Positions 42,444-50,701 of a stretch of 64,000 nucleotides of DNA are shown here, piece by piece. Origin of the DNA: Gp13-AA77 sp035949375 (GTDB lineage: Bacteria > Acidobacteriota > Terriglobia > UBA7540); assembly GCA_035949375.1 (NCBI GenBank), contig DASZIG010000117.1, forward strand, positions 48,803 to 112,802. Direction: 5' to 3'. A program made the translations under genes and the position numbers. The notes beneath the pieces were generated by a model that saw nothing but the letters and a program-made list of their open reading frames with translations, had not been told where the DNA came from and searched no databases. Every line of letters starts with the position of its first letter. The stretch's first letter is position 1.

Positions 42444-42506
42444 AGTGACCCAGACAATCCGGAAGGGAGATTAAGGTCGAGCGAGACTTCGGAACTTGCC
42501 GAGGCG

Positions 42507-43337
42507 ATGACGAAAATGGCTACGATTATCGGGAATCCGCCCATTGTGGGCCTCAGATCCGGTCCTACTTCAAAGGATCCCGCAGGCGGCCCGATGGCTT
42601 TTCTTGAGCACCTCGAGGAACTGCGGCGGCGTTTGTTGAGGTCGGCAATCGCTGTGCTGGTTGGTTTTGGGATCTGCTTCTATTTCGCCAAAGACATCTA
42701 TGCTATCCTCGCTCGACCACTTACCAACGCGCTCTATCAGCTTGGGGTTTCCGAGAGGTTGGTGTATACGAACCCGGTTGATCCCTTTAACCTTTACGTC
42801 AAGCTGGCACTCCTCGGCGCTGTCTTTTTGGCAGCGCCATACATCCTGTGGCAATTGTGGCTGTTTGTTTCCCCGGGGCTTTACCGGAACGAGAAGAGAT
42901 ACGTGTGGCCCTTCGTCGGCCTCACAAGCCTGCTGTTTGCGACAGGCGGCTATTTTGCCTATGCGCTGGCGTTCCCGGCGGCACTCAAGTTCCTGGTGGG
43001 GTATGGGAACCAGTTCACAGCCATGGTCACCATCAATGAATACTGGGATCTCGCCATGTCGATCATCGTCGCAGTCGGTTTGGTCTTTGAGCTTCCAGTG
43101 GTACTCTTGCTGCTGTCCATCTTTGGGATCGTCACCCCACGCCTTCTCTGGCGCCATATGCGTTACGCTGTTTTGGTAACTGCAGTTATAGCGGCTGCCA
43201 TCGTGCCAACCAGCGACATGGCTTCTATTTTCGTTGTTTGGATCCCCCTGGTTGGACTCTATGTGCTGAGCATCGGGCTTTCGTGGCTTGTACAGATCAA
43301 TCGACGGCGCGCCGAAAAGCGGGCTCAAGGCAGCTAA
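42507..43337 (+). CDS. tatC: Sec-independent translocase subunit TatC
   Basis: A 276-residue polytopic protein with six expected helices. TatC marks: FLEHLEELRRRLLRSA at the N-terminus, the first periplasmic loop, WQLWLFVSPGLYRNEKRYVWPFVG, YWDLAMSIIVAVGLVFELPVVLLLL with the conserved F-E, and PTSDMASIFVVWIPLVGLYVLSI. It recognises the twin-arginine signal and, with TatA, exports folded proteins. ATG 42516 is an alternative start. Fragments of other tatC copies lie at 31183-31284 and 45514-45590. Confidence 0.93.
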   Translation: MTKMATIIGNPPIVGLRSGPTSKDPAGGPMAFLEHLEELRRRLLRSAIAVLVGFGICFYFAKDIYAILARPLTNALYQLGVSERLVYTNPVDPFNLYVKLALLGAVFLAAPYILWQLWLFVSPGLYRNEKRYVWPFVGLTSLLFATGGYFAYALAFPAALKFLVGYGNQFTAMVTINEYWDLAMSIIVAVGLVFELPVVLLLLSIFGIVTPRLLWRHMRYAVLVTAVIAAAIVPTSDMASIFVVWIPLVGLYVLSIGLSWLVQINRRRAEKRAQGS

Positions 43338-43398
43338 CGATACCGGCAATTTCAGCGTCATCCTTGGCCAGCAAGGTGGCGTGATAAGACTGCGGACT

Positions 43399-43580
43399 CT
43401 ACGGCAGCACCCGCAAGGAGACGTTGCTAGTCAGCGTGCGGCTGAGCGTTACTACCTTGAGCTTGCCGGTGGTGGCGCTCGTGGGGGTCCCGTGGTCCTG
43501 ATTGCGGAGCTCGAGACTGTGGTGAACGTGGCCACAGTCTCGTCAAACGTGAGGCTGGTCGCGCCCGCCAGATTCGTGCC
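43399..43580 (-). pseudogene. Relic of an IPT/TIG domain C-terminus
   Basis: The minus strand reads GTNLAGATSLTFDETVATFTTVSSSAIRTTG, then after one frameshift TSATTGKLKVVTLSRTLTSNVSLRVLP and a stop. This is an IPT/TIG Ig-like domain, as at the end of the GloVer protein at 31567. It has no start and no propeller part left. Confidence 0.65.
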
Positions 43581-43587
43581 CAACTTC

Positions 43588-43645
43588 CTTCGCCACCCGC
43601 ATGAACGAGTTCGGCATCAAGCGCCGTGGCCACCATCCATCCTAG
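43588..43645 (+). pseudogene. Relic of a sigma54 activator 3' end
   Basis: LRH-(one-base insertion)-RMNEFGIKRRGHHPS and a TAG match the last residues of the intact activator (LRHRMSKFGIKRSDHRPL). The following sequence is again the CCACCAAATGGTGGGGG palindrome and sigma54 upstream region. The end of a second activator gene is therefore preserved in the same place relative to the promoter. Confidence 0.65.
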
Positions 43646-43671
43646 CTTCTTCCCCAACAACTTTCCCGCTC

Positions 43672-43945
43672 CCACCAAATGGTGGGGGTGCCCCTCAGAA
43701 AGGAGCGTCTCTTGGGCGGCCGCCCGGGCACAGGAATAGCCGCTCGGTCATTCGCGTCGGATCGTCACTTGAAGTGCGCGAGGCGACGCCAATCCTCGCA
43801 ACTTACTTACTCACTTGAGCCAGCAATCGGTCTGAGGTCCCTCGGGAGGGCTTGGAATAAGTTCCCAGAAGAGCCTCTTGCCCTCCTCGGCTTTTCAGAC
43901 CGCAGTCCGATTTTGTAACTGGCACGCCAACTGCTCTACCTAGCC
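43672..43945 (+). repeat. Copy C of the ~270-bp sigma54 upstream region
   Basis: Starts at the CCACCAAATGGTGGGGG palindrome (about 43674), then GGCGGCCGCCCGGGCACAGGAAT, CAATCCTCGCAAC..TCACTTGA, CCAGCAATCGGTCTGAGGTCCCTCGG, and TTTTCAGACCGCAGTCCG, ending at the promoter. It is closest to copy A. The inverted words GGTCTGA (43829-43835) and TCAGACC (43895-43901) are candidate activator sites. Confidence 0.7.
43919..43935 (+). promoter_or_regulatory. sigma54 promoter of the second GloVer gene
   Basis: CTGGCACGCCAACTGCT: GG 43921-43922, ten bases, GC 43933-43934. The predicted start near 43946 is about 84 bases before the ATG at 44030. Confidence 0.8.
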
Positions 43946-44029
43946 GTGAGCCTAGTCTAGTAACGTGGCGTGGAATCCAGAACAGCAGGGCTCATGAAGC
44001 CCAAATAATCCTAAGGGAGGAATTTCGAA

Positions 44030-45445
44030 ATGTACTACGGAAAGTGTTGGACCGCCATGAACAAGGGGTTGGCGGTAGCGGGAGTAGCGGTGGCGCTTGC
44101 GGCCGGTGCCTGGTGCGCAACTCAGGATCAGGAGACCGTGTTGCATACTTTCACGGGTGTTGAAGGCGGCAGCAGTGAAGATCCTAATTCGGGCCTGACC
44201 TTCAACGCGAGCGGAGATCTTTTTGGCACGACCATGACAGGTGGTGTGGGAGAATTCGCCGACGGCACGGTCTTCGAAATGACGCCGAAAGGGGCTGGCG
44301 GCTTCGCCCTCAAGACGATCCACCAGTTTTCGCAGGCAACGGGCGACGGTTCTAACCCGAGTTCCGCCGTAGTGTTCGACGCAAAGGGCAACCTTTATGG
44401 GACCACCCCGAACGGCGGTAACGGCTGCGGCATCGTTTATGAACTGTCGCCTCCCACCGCCACGGGTGAACCGTGGACGGAGACCTTCCTGCACAACTTC
44501 GACAGCAATGGGGACGATGGATGCAATCCCAGTGGCCGCTTAATCTTCGACAAAGCGGGAGATCTCTTCGGCGTCACCTTCAACGGTGGCGGCGGCGCGA
44601 GCGGCATCTTCGAGACCATGTGCTCCAACGGTTGCGGCACGGCTTATAAACTGCACAAGGCGAACGGGGTGTGGACCCAGACCATTCTCCATCACTTCAC
44701 GGGAGAGGGCAACCCAGACGGTGTGAGCCCCTCGGGCGGGGTGGCGTTCGACAAGGCGGGGAACCTTTGGGGCGCCACGGCGTTTGGCGGCGCTGGCGAC
44801 TCCTCGACCTGCGGCGACCCGGACGGCGGCCTTGGGTTGTGCGGCACGGTGTTCGAACTGACGCCCAACGCGAATGGAACGGTCTGGACCGAGAGCACGT
44901 TGTATAGCTTCGCGGACGCCAGCACCGGCTGGAATCCTTTTTCCGGCGTGATCCTCGACCAGGCGGGTGACTTGGTCGGCACGACAGAGAATGGAGGAAG
45001 CGCCTTGCAGGGCACGGTGTTCGAGGTAACCCCCGAAGGTAGCGGGAAAGTCACGGAGAGCCTCATCCACCAATTCGACGGCGAAGCGGATGGGAGTTTT
45101 CCTCAAACGGGCCTAACTCTGGGTGCCGCGGGGAGTCTCTACGGCGTGGGCTTCGTCGGCGGCGGTACCGCCTTTGTGTGCACGGAAAACTCGGATGGGG
45201 GCTGTGGCATTGTCTACAAGCTGACGCCCGGTTCCGACGGCACCTGGACGGAGACGATTCTGTATACCTTCCTCGGTGGGGCCGACGGAGCCATTCCTGA
45301 GGACGACGTGCTTGCCTTCGGCGCCAACGGCGACATCTTTGGTTCGGCAGGGGCAGGCGGCGACTTCGACTTCGACAAAACTTCTTGTGCCGATTTCAGC
45401 AACGTCCCCGGCGGATGCGGCGTTCTCTTCGAGCTGAAACCGTAA
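44030..45445 (+). CDS. Exported GloVer-repeat (TIGR03803-type) protein
   Basis: A 471-residue secreted protein. The N-terminus MYYGKCWTAMNKGLAVAGVAVALAAGAWCA is a signal peptide, possibly starting at the second Met. The rest is about nine repeats with phrases such as GDLFGTTMTGGVGEFADGTVFEMTP, GNLYGTTPNGGNGCGIVYELSP and GDLFGVTFNGGGGASGIFE, alternating with ETFLHNFDSNGDDGCNPSG, consistent with a beta-propeller. It lacks the IPT domain of the 31567 paralogue. It is driven by the sigma54 promoter of copy C, so an extracellular protein belongs to the regulon. GGGAGG precedes the ATG. Confidence 0.87.
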   Translation: MYYGKCWTAMNKGLAVAGVAVALAAGAWCATQDQETVLHTFTGVEGGSSEDPNSGLTFNASGDLFGTTMTGGVGEFADGTVFEMTPKGAGGFALKTIHQFSQATGDGSNPSSAVVFDAKGNLYGTTPNGGNGCGIVYELSPPTATGEPWTETFLHNFDSNGDDGCNPSGRLIFDKAGDLFGVTFNGGGGASGIFETMCSNGCGTAYKLHKANGVWTQTILHHFTGEGNPDGVSPSGGVAFDKAGNLWGATAFGGAGDSSTCGDPDGGLGLCGTVFELTPNANGTVWTESTLYSFADASTGWNPFSGVILDQAGDLVGTTENGGSALQGTVFEVTPEGSGKVTESLIHQFDGEADGSFPQTGLTLGAAGSLYGVGFVGGGTAFVCTENSDGGCGIVYKLTPGSDGTWTETILYTFLGGADGAIPEDDVLAFGANGDIFGSAGAGGDFDFDKTSCADFSNVPGGCGVLFELKP

Positions 45446-45475
45446 CCGCGAGTGGCGTCTATCGGCGGGAAGTAG

Positions 45476-45506
45476 CGCGGAGTCTCGTTTGGTTCGAGGC
45501 TCCGCG
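45476..45506 (+). terminator. 12-bp hairpin terminator after the GloVer gene
   Basis: CGCGGAGTCTCG (45476-45487), a 7-base loop, and CGAGGCTCCGCG (45495-45506) pair over 12 positions with one G-U, 30 bases after the stop, followed by GCTTTCG. Confidence 0.65.
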
Positions 45507-45513
45507 GCTTTCG

Positions 45514-45590
45514 AAGCGGTACGAGAGGAAATATGTGTGGCCATTTGTGGGGGCAATTGTGGCTCTTTGTTTCCCGGGCGCTCTACCGGC
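45514..45590 (+). pseudogene. Two shuffled tatC fragments
   Basis: KRYERKYVWPFVG, then, after a frame change, GQLWLFVSRALYR. In intact TatC these occur in the opposite order (WQLWLFVSPGLYR-NEKRYVWPFVG). The pieces therefore come from two truncated tandem copies or from a rearrangement. No intact frame. Confidence 0.55.
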
Positions 45591-45839
45591 CTTGGAGAAT
45601 CGTAACCGCGCGCAGGCGGAACGCTCGGCTCTGCCGGTGCTTGGCGTGCTGTTGCTGGCATATCAAAGTGGGCAAGGGCCAGTCAAGCATAGGCGGGCCT
45701 GTGACCGCGCTTGGCTATAGGCTTAGGCAAGTTCGCCTAAGCTAGCCGAACCCCCGGCGGGGCGCGCCTTCCCCGGGCGGTAATGCCGGTTCGCAGAGCC
45801 CAACGCCGGCGGCCGCGGCTGAGAGGACCCCCCGCGGAC

Positions 45840-45990
45840 AGCCTGGAAGATCAACGCTCGCCAAAGGGACTCGAGAGCGCATTCGTAGGATGAGCTTGGG
45901 GAACCCGCTTTGGGGAGCACCCCGAATCCATAGAGAACTGCTCGAACTGGGAATCGACGTGTTCCAGGCTACGGTCGCCGGTGGGCCTGT
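45840..45990 (+). pseudogene. IS transposase (integrase-core) fragment
   Basis: The frame RERIRRMSLGNPLWGAPRIHRELLELGIDVFQATVA is the conserved start of the HTH/integrase region of IS481/IS3-type transposases (NPLWGAPRIHGELLKLG). Nothing of the DDE core remains. Confidence 0.6.
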
Positions 45991-46013
45991 TGTTCCGAAC
46001 CCGGTAGCGCGTC

Positions 46014-46913
46014 TCAACGGGGGATTTCAACGCTACTTTGCTGGCTGGAGGCGTGCCGCTTTAATTCGCTGAGGCGAGGAAATCTTCCCGCCTTATACTC
46101 GGCAAAAAGCCTGTCGATATCTTGCTCCGAGTCTCCGATGAATGGGCCGTATGAGACGATGGGGTCTCCTTGAGGTTGTCCCGCATACAGAACCAGGCGC
46201 GCACCGGATTCGCCAGCAACGACCCGCAGCACGGTGGCCCCATTTTCAATCGGACGATCGAGCCAGCCGACCTGCCCCGTCTTCAGTACGGTCTCGCCGA
46301 TTTGTACCGAACCATCGATCACGAATGCAAAGCCGTTGTAGGAAGCCGGTATCTCCTGGTCGACGGACGCCCGCGGTTTTAAGTTAAATTCAACCATGGT
46401 TACCGTTACATGGTTTCGTGTGGCTGAATGAAGAGTCCCTGACGAGCCGCTATAGATGCGGACTTCGGCGCCGGGCTGATGACGGACGGGAACCGAATTG
46501 CCATGAATGACCTGATAGCCTGGCGCTGTCCAGCGTTTGTGCTTTGGCAAGGTCAGCCACAGCTGCAGCAGACGGACCTTCCCGTTGGTCCTTACGTCCT
46601 CACTGTGGATGATTCCGCTGCCTGCGGTCATCCACTGCACCTCACCGGCCTTGAGTGTCCCGCCTTCTTCGCGGTCATAGACGGCGCCATCGAGAATGAG
46701 GGTCACAGTTTCAAAGCCGGCATGCGGGTGAGGACCGCCTACCGGACGGCTGCCGATGTCGAGACGATCGTCCATCAGCAGGATGAAGGGATCATTTATC
46801 TCGAACGCCTCCGGCGAGACAACAGGCGCCGCCATGTGCCCCGGCCCTACAAAGCCAGGCTTCAGCGGTGGCACGTTAACGACACGACTGACACCACGTT
46901 GTTGTTGCGACAT
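46014..46913 (-). CDS. Pirin-family protein
   Basis: A 299-residue bicupin. ATG 46913 is chosen because AGAGG lies five bases before it (a GTG two codons earlier is possible). The pirin metal site is in DDRLDIGSRPVGGPHPHAGFETVTLILDGAVYDREEGG (HPHAGFE), with IIHSEDV further on; the C-terminal half is the second cupin. Some pirins act as quercetin dioxygenases or redox sensors. It forms an operon with the DoxX gene 27 bases upstream, opposite a TetR gene, a common quinone/electrophile stress layout. Confidence 0.9.
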   Translation of the reverse strand: MSQQQRGVSRVVNVPPLKPGFVGPGHMAAPVVSPEAFEINDPFILLMDDRLDIGSRPVGGPHPHAGFETVTLILDGAVYDREEGGTLKAGEVQWMTAGSGIIHSEDVRTNGKVRLLQLWLTLPKHKRWTAPGYQVIHGNSVPVRHQPGAEVRIYSGSSGTLHSATRNHVTVTMVEFNLKPRASVDQEIPASYNGFAFVIDGSVQIGETVLKTGQVGWLDRPIENGATVLRVVAGESGARLVLYAGQPQGDPIVSYGPFIGDSEQDIDRLFAEYKAGRFPRLSELKRHASSQQSSVEIPR

Positions 46914-46940
46914 GGTCACCTCTATCTGAATGAGTCAAAT

Positions 46941-47453
46941 TCACTGCGCGTTGACGGTCTGCTCAGCCGGTGCTCTGCGCCACTCAAGCAACGCGCCCCC
47001 ACCACCTGCAGCCCCAGCCAATAGCGCCGCTACACCCCAGAACATTCCACTCAGGGGATATCCAAGTACAGCGTCGAGTGAGAGCGATCCGGGGCCGGTG
47101 AACGCGACGGTTAGTCCCGCGACCCCGAGCAGAAGTGGGTACTCGTATCCCCCGTTCTGTGCGAAAAACCCTTTACTGATGTGGACGGTCACGATTGCAA
47201 CCAGCATCACGCTTACAAGCACAGCCGCCGCCAATGGTGTGGCGAGTCCGGCCGCAAGTAGAACCCCGCTCACGATTTCGCCCAATGCTGCCATGAGTGC
47301 ATGCCGCCGCCCTGGAGGAAAGCCCAGCACTGTAAAGAACTGGCCGATGGCGCTTAGCCCCGGTCCACCGAACCAGCCAACCAGCTTTTGGGTCCCGTGC
47401 GCGGCAACAGTGAGTCCGACAACCAAGCGCAGAAGCAGAAGCCCGATATCCAT
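46941..47453 (-). CDS. DoxX-family membrane protein
   Basis: A 170-residue protein with four expected helices and the DoxX start MDIGLLLLRLVVGLTVAAHGTQKLVGWFGG, then GRRHALMAALGEIVSGVLLAAGLATPLAAAVL. DoxX proteins are membrane subunits linked to quinone or thiol redox. GAGGTG precedes the ATG. First gene of the DoxX-pirin pair, divergent from the TetR gene 115 bases away. Confidence 0.88.
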   Translation of the reverse strand: MDIGLLLLRLVVGLTVAAHGTQKLVGWFGGPGLSAIGQFFTVLGFPPGRRHALMAALGEIVSGVLLAAGLATPLAAAVLVSVMLVAIVTVHISKGFFAQNGGYEYPLLLGVAGLTVAFTGPGSLSLDAVLGYPLSGMFWGVAALLAGAAGGGGALLEWRRAPAEQTVNAQ

Positions 47454-47540
47454 AAGTCACCTCGACATTCTTAAGTTCGCGGTCCAAGCTCCAACCGCGA
47501 TATCCATCATCCGTCGATTAGACGACAGTTGTTGTCAAAG

Positions 47541-47560
47541 GATTCAGCTTCTGATAAACT
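47541..47560. promoter_or_regulatory. Candidate TetR operator
   Basis: ATTCAG-CTT-CTGATA is a short dyad (TCAG/CTGA) in the 115-base gap between the divergent doxX-pirin and tetR genes, just upstream of the tetR start. The position is typical for TetR autoregulation. The dyad is short, so it is only a candidate. Confidence 0.35.
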
Positions 47561-47568
47561 TTCAAGCG

Positions 47569-48234
47569 ATGACCATACCGGTATCGGATTGCGAGCTGCG
47601 AGATCCGCGCCAGAAAAGGACGCGAAGGCTTCTTCAGGATGCTCTGCGCAAGCTACTGCAAGAGAAGCCCTTCGAAGCGATTTTGGTGCAGGACATTACG
47701 GGGGCCGCCACCCTCAACCGGGCTACCTTTTACGACCATTATCCTGACAAATTCGCATTGTTCGAGGCAATGGTTGGAGGCGAGTTCCTGGAGCTCCTGA
47801 AAAAGCGGAACATTCGTTTTGATGGAACCTGCTCTTCCGCAATTGAAGCCATTGTGCTGGCCGTATGTGATTACCTGAAAGAGATTCATACCAACGAAAA
47901 GCAATGCGCCAACCAGGGCGTGTTTGGTCCGATGCTGGACTCTGCTCTCATTAGGGCAATTCGGATCGTTGTGCTTGAGGGTCTCCCGAAACGTGCCGGT
48001 CGTGTCGGAGTTTCGCACCACGTTGTTGCCTCGACGGTCAGTTGGGCCCTTTACGGAGCTACCCGCGAATGGTTCTACAGCGCCAGACAGCACAGAACCG
48101 CCGAGATCGCGTCATTCGTCGCGAGCATCGTGGTTCCGGTAATCGAAGCAGCCGTCGGAAAAGGTCAGGGCGCATTCTCGCGGGCGCGACGTCAAACAGA
48201 TACGGGAAGCGAGCAAAACGCGAAACCGTCATAG
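47569..48234 (+). CDS. TetR-family transcriptional regulator
   Basis: A 221-residue protein from ATG 47569. The frame stays open far upstream, but that part is antisense to doxX. The HTH is visible: RQKRTRRLLQDALRKLLQEKPFEAILVQDITGAATLNRATFYDHYPDKFALFEAMV, followed by an all-helical ligand domain. It probably represses the divergent doxX-pirin operon and itself. The ligand is unknown. Confidence 0.88.
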   Translation: MTIPVSDCELRDPRQKRTRRLLQDALRKLLQEKPFEAILVQDITGAATLNRATFYDHYPDKFALFEAMVGGEFLELLKKRNIRFDGTCSSAIEAIVLAVCDYLKEIHTNEKQCANQGVFGPMLDSALIRAIRIVVLEGLPKRAGRVGVSHHVVASTVSWALYGATREWFYSARQHRTAEIASFVASIVVPVIEAAVGKGQGAFSRARRQTDTGSEQNAKPS

Positions 48235-48365
48235 TGCCCGGAAAATCGCTACGTGGGCTCGCCGTTAGCAAGGTTTGCGGATGCGGTACAGGGCGAAATC
48301 ATGTCTGCGCTTTCTTCAACACCATCGTGGATCCCATAGGTGGCCAACTGTAGTAGCGCAGTCGC

Positions 48366-50036
48366 CTAAAGCTCCGCCAAGGCGCGGTGGACAAGGTGGA
48401 CTGCGATCGCTCCCTCCCCCACAGCCGAGGCTACACGCTTTACGCTCCCCGAACGAACGTCGCCCACTGCAAACACGCCGGCAAGGCTCGTTTCCATCAT
48501 TTGCGGGGAACGAGCCAGCGTCCACGCTGGGGCATCAGCTACCGTGTCCAGGTCCCGCCCGGTGAGGATGAACCCTTTGTTATCGAGGGCAATGCAACCC
48601 CGCAGCCACTCGGTGCGCGGCGACGCCCCGGCCATAATGAATACATGGCGAATGTCGTGGACCGAAGTCTCGCCGCTGGCTTTGTCTTGCCAGGTGACGC
48701 GCTCCAGATGCGCATCACCTTCGAGCCCCACGATTTCCGTTCTCCGGTGCAAAGCGATCTCGGGATTCTCTTCGATCCGCTGGATCAAGTAGCGCGACAT
48801 GGTGTCCGACAACTCACCCGAGCGCACCAGCATGTGTACCCTTCGGGCCGTCTGCGAAAGGAAAACCGCTGCTTGCCCGGCGGAGTTTCCTCCGCCCACC
48901 ACGACAATTTCTTCTCCTTCGCACAGCTGAGACTCCATGTAAGTCGCACCGTAATAGATCCCCTGACCCTCGAACTGCTCCAGATTGGCGATACGAGGCT
49001 TGTTGTACTGCGCCCCGGTCGCAATGATCACTGCGCGCGCGGCGATCTTGTTCCCTTTGTCAAGGACCACCTTGTACGGGGGCTTTTCGCAGTCCAGCAG
49101 CGCAACGCTGTGTGCCACCATCATCTTTGCTCCAAACTTTTCGGTCTGAGCGATCGCGCGAGCCGCCAGCTCCCAACCAGAAACTCCCGTTGGGAAACCC
49201 AGATAATTCTCGATCTTGGAGCTGGATCCGGCCTGCCCTCCGGGGGTATCCGTCTCGATCACAAGCACGTCCAGCCCTTCCGAAGCGGCGTAAACGGCTG
49301 CCGCAAGGCCGGCGGGTCCGGCGCCGACGATGATCAGATCCCGCACCTGCACCTCATCAATCGCGCTGTTCAGTCCCAAGCAATCAGCTAACTCCTGAAT
49401 CGAAGGATTCCTGAGAACGGAACTAGCGTTGCAAATGAGCACGGGGATTTCGTCCAACCTTATGTGAAAACGATCAAGAAGCTCCTGTGACGTCCTGTCT
49501 ACGTCAAGATCTACGTAAGAGTAAGGATGTTCATTTCGGGTAAGAAACTCACGCAAGCGAAGCGTCTTGGCCGAATAGCGCGAACCCATCAAAATGACAT
49601 TGCCCTGGCCGGTACGGATGAGTTCCAATCGGCGGAGGATGAAGGCCCTCATGAAGATCTCGCTCAACGCGGCGTCCTTTGCGATAAGCGACCGAAAACC
49701 ATCTGCGCTCATCTCCAGGAACTGACCGGGCTCGCTCACGCGGCCACGCGCCAGAGAGCCTCGCCCGGAGACCATGGTCATCTCACCGGTGAACGAGCCC
49801 GGGCCATGCGTCACGATGAGGCGCTCGCCAGCAAGATCCGGCTGAAGGATGTCCAACTTTCCGGAAAGGAGAACGAAGAAGGGGACACCTTTATCACCAG
49901 GCTCAAACAGGATTTCACCCTCCTTGACATCCCGAATTTTGCTGCCGGGACGAATGCGGCTGATTTGATCGGTGGTCAGCGCGGGAAAAGCTTGGGTACG
50001 AGCATCGAGTGCGCTAGATATCGGCGAAGATGACAT
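48366..50036 (-). CDS. cNMP-binding / thioredoxin-reductase-like fusion
   Basis: A 556-residue protein with three parts. Residues about 15-140 are a cyclic-nucleotide-binding fold (GEILFEPGDKGVPFFVLLSGKLDIL, GSFTGEMTMVSGRGSLARGRV). About 150-225 is a glutaredoxin/thioredoxin-like domain (NVILMGSRYSAKTLRLREFLTRNEHPYSYVDLDVD) without a CxxC. About 235-556 is a thioredoxin-reductase-like flavoprotein (DLIIVGAGPAGLAAAVYAASEGLDVLVIE, VVVGGGNSAGQAA, GVFAVGDVRSGSVKRVASAVGEGA). The TrxR catalytic CxxC is missing (YYGATYMESQLC), so it is not a disulfide reductase of the usual kind; an NAD(P)H:acceptor or ferredoxin-NADP reductase-type role is more likely, possibly gated by a nucleotide. Monocistronic. 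Confidence 0.85.
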   Translation of the reverse strand: MSSSPISSALDARTQAFPALTTDQISRIRPGSKIRDVKEGEILFEPGDKGVPFFVLLSGKLDILQPDLAGERLIVTHGPGSFTGEMTMVSGRGSLARGRVSEPGQFLEMSADGFRSLIAKDAALSEIFMRAFILRRLELIRTGQGNVILMGSRYSAKTLRLREFLTRNEHPYSYVDLDVDRTSQELLDRFHIRLDEIPVLICNASSVLRNPSIQELADCLGLNSAIDEVQVRDLIIVGAGPAGLAAAVYAASEGLDVLVIETDTPGGQAGSSSKIENYLGFPTGVSGWELAARAIAQTEKFGAKMMVAHSVALLDCEKPPYKVVLDKGNKIAARAVIIATGAQYNKPRIANLEQFEGQGIYYGATYMESQLCEGEEIVVVGGGNSAGQAAVFLSQTARRVHMLVRSGELSDTMSRYLIQRIEENPEIALHRRTEIVGLEGDAHLERVTWQDKASGETSVHDIRHVFIMAGASPRTEWLRGCIALDNKGFILTGRDLDTVADAPAWTLARSPQMMETSLAGVFAVGDVRSGSVKRVASAVGEGAIAVHLVHRALAEL

Positions 50037-50100
50037 TTTTGACCCCTGGGTTTAGTGAGCGTTGCGAGCAGCAGCCGGAATTTGTTTGTTTTGGCGTTCT

Positions 50101-50210
50101 GACGCCGAGAGACACCCATTGGTCTCCCAGCAGCCTCTCGGTCCGTTTTCCCTCTCGGCGATGGTCAGAACGACTCTCTGCCACCTTCCGCAAGGCCTGA
50201 ACGCCTCTAC
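50101..50210. repeat. Dispersed repeat R1
   Basis: GACGCCGAGAG, CTCGGTCCGT, CTCTCGGC, TCAGAACGAC, CTTCCGCAAGG and GAACG recur in the same order at 63613-63731 (GACGCCTGAGAG, TGTCGGTCCGTC, TTCTCGGC, TCAGAACGAC, CTTCCTGCAAGG). Together they suggest an old genomic repeat of about 110-120 bp. No gene is seen in 50037-50494. Confidence 0.5.
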
Positions 50211-50494
50211 TCAGCGCCCGGTTGTCACGGGTGTTTGCCTGGTTTTTGATGGCGTCAGCTCCGCATTGATTTTGTTCCGTCCCAACGCTTCTACCTGAGC
50301 CACGAATTTCTACAGCAACGGCGACGAATTGTCCTTTTTCCAGATTAGGTTAAATGGGAGCCAGACGTCCATATCAACAACCGGCAGCAGAACGACACCT
50401 CGGGGACAGTGCCAACGTGTGGATTCGTTCAGCCAGGCAATGCCGATCCGGCACTGGACAAGACCCAATTGGGTGTCGCGATCGATTGCCTCCT

Positions 50495-50701
50495 GAACAC
50501 AGCGATACCGCGCTTTTCTGGAGCGGCTGCAACAGGCCCCGCCGCGACGCCGGCCTCACTCAGAACGAGGTTGCTCGGAGCCTGCGGCGGCCTCAGTCTT
50601 TTGTCTCCAAGTGCGAAAGCGGCGAACGGCGCATAGATGTCGTTGAACTGCTGGAATTTGCCCGCCTGTACGGCAAGCCGCTGAATTTCTTCGTAGGCTG
50701 A
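50495..50701 (+). pseudogene. XRE-type HTH regulator broken by a frameshift
   Basis: YRAFLERLQQA in one frame continues, after a small insertion, as RRDAGLTQNEVARSLRRPQSFVSKCESGERRIDVVELLEFARLYGKPLNFFVG in another. Together they are a small single-domain Cro/C1 regulator. The frameshift separates helix 1 from the HTH, so it is probably not expressed intact. Confidence 0.6.

Noticed and set aside
46930..47568. A 213-residue N-terminal extension of the TetR protein
   Set aside because: It is antisense to a clear DoxX gene, is Ser/Pro/Thr-rich and has no homology; the TetR fold starts at 47569.
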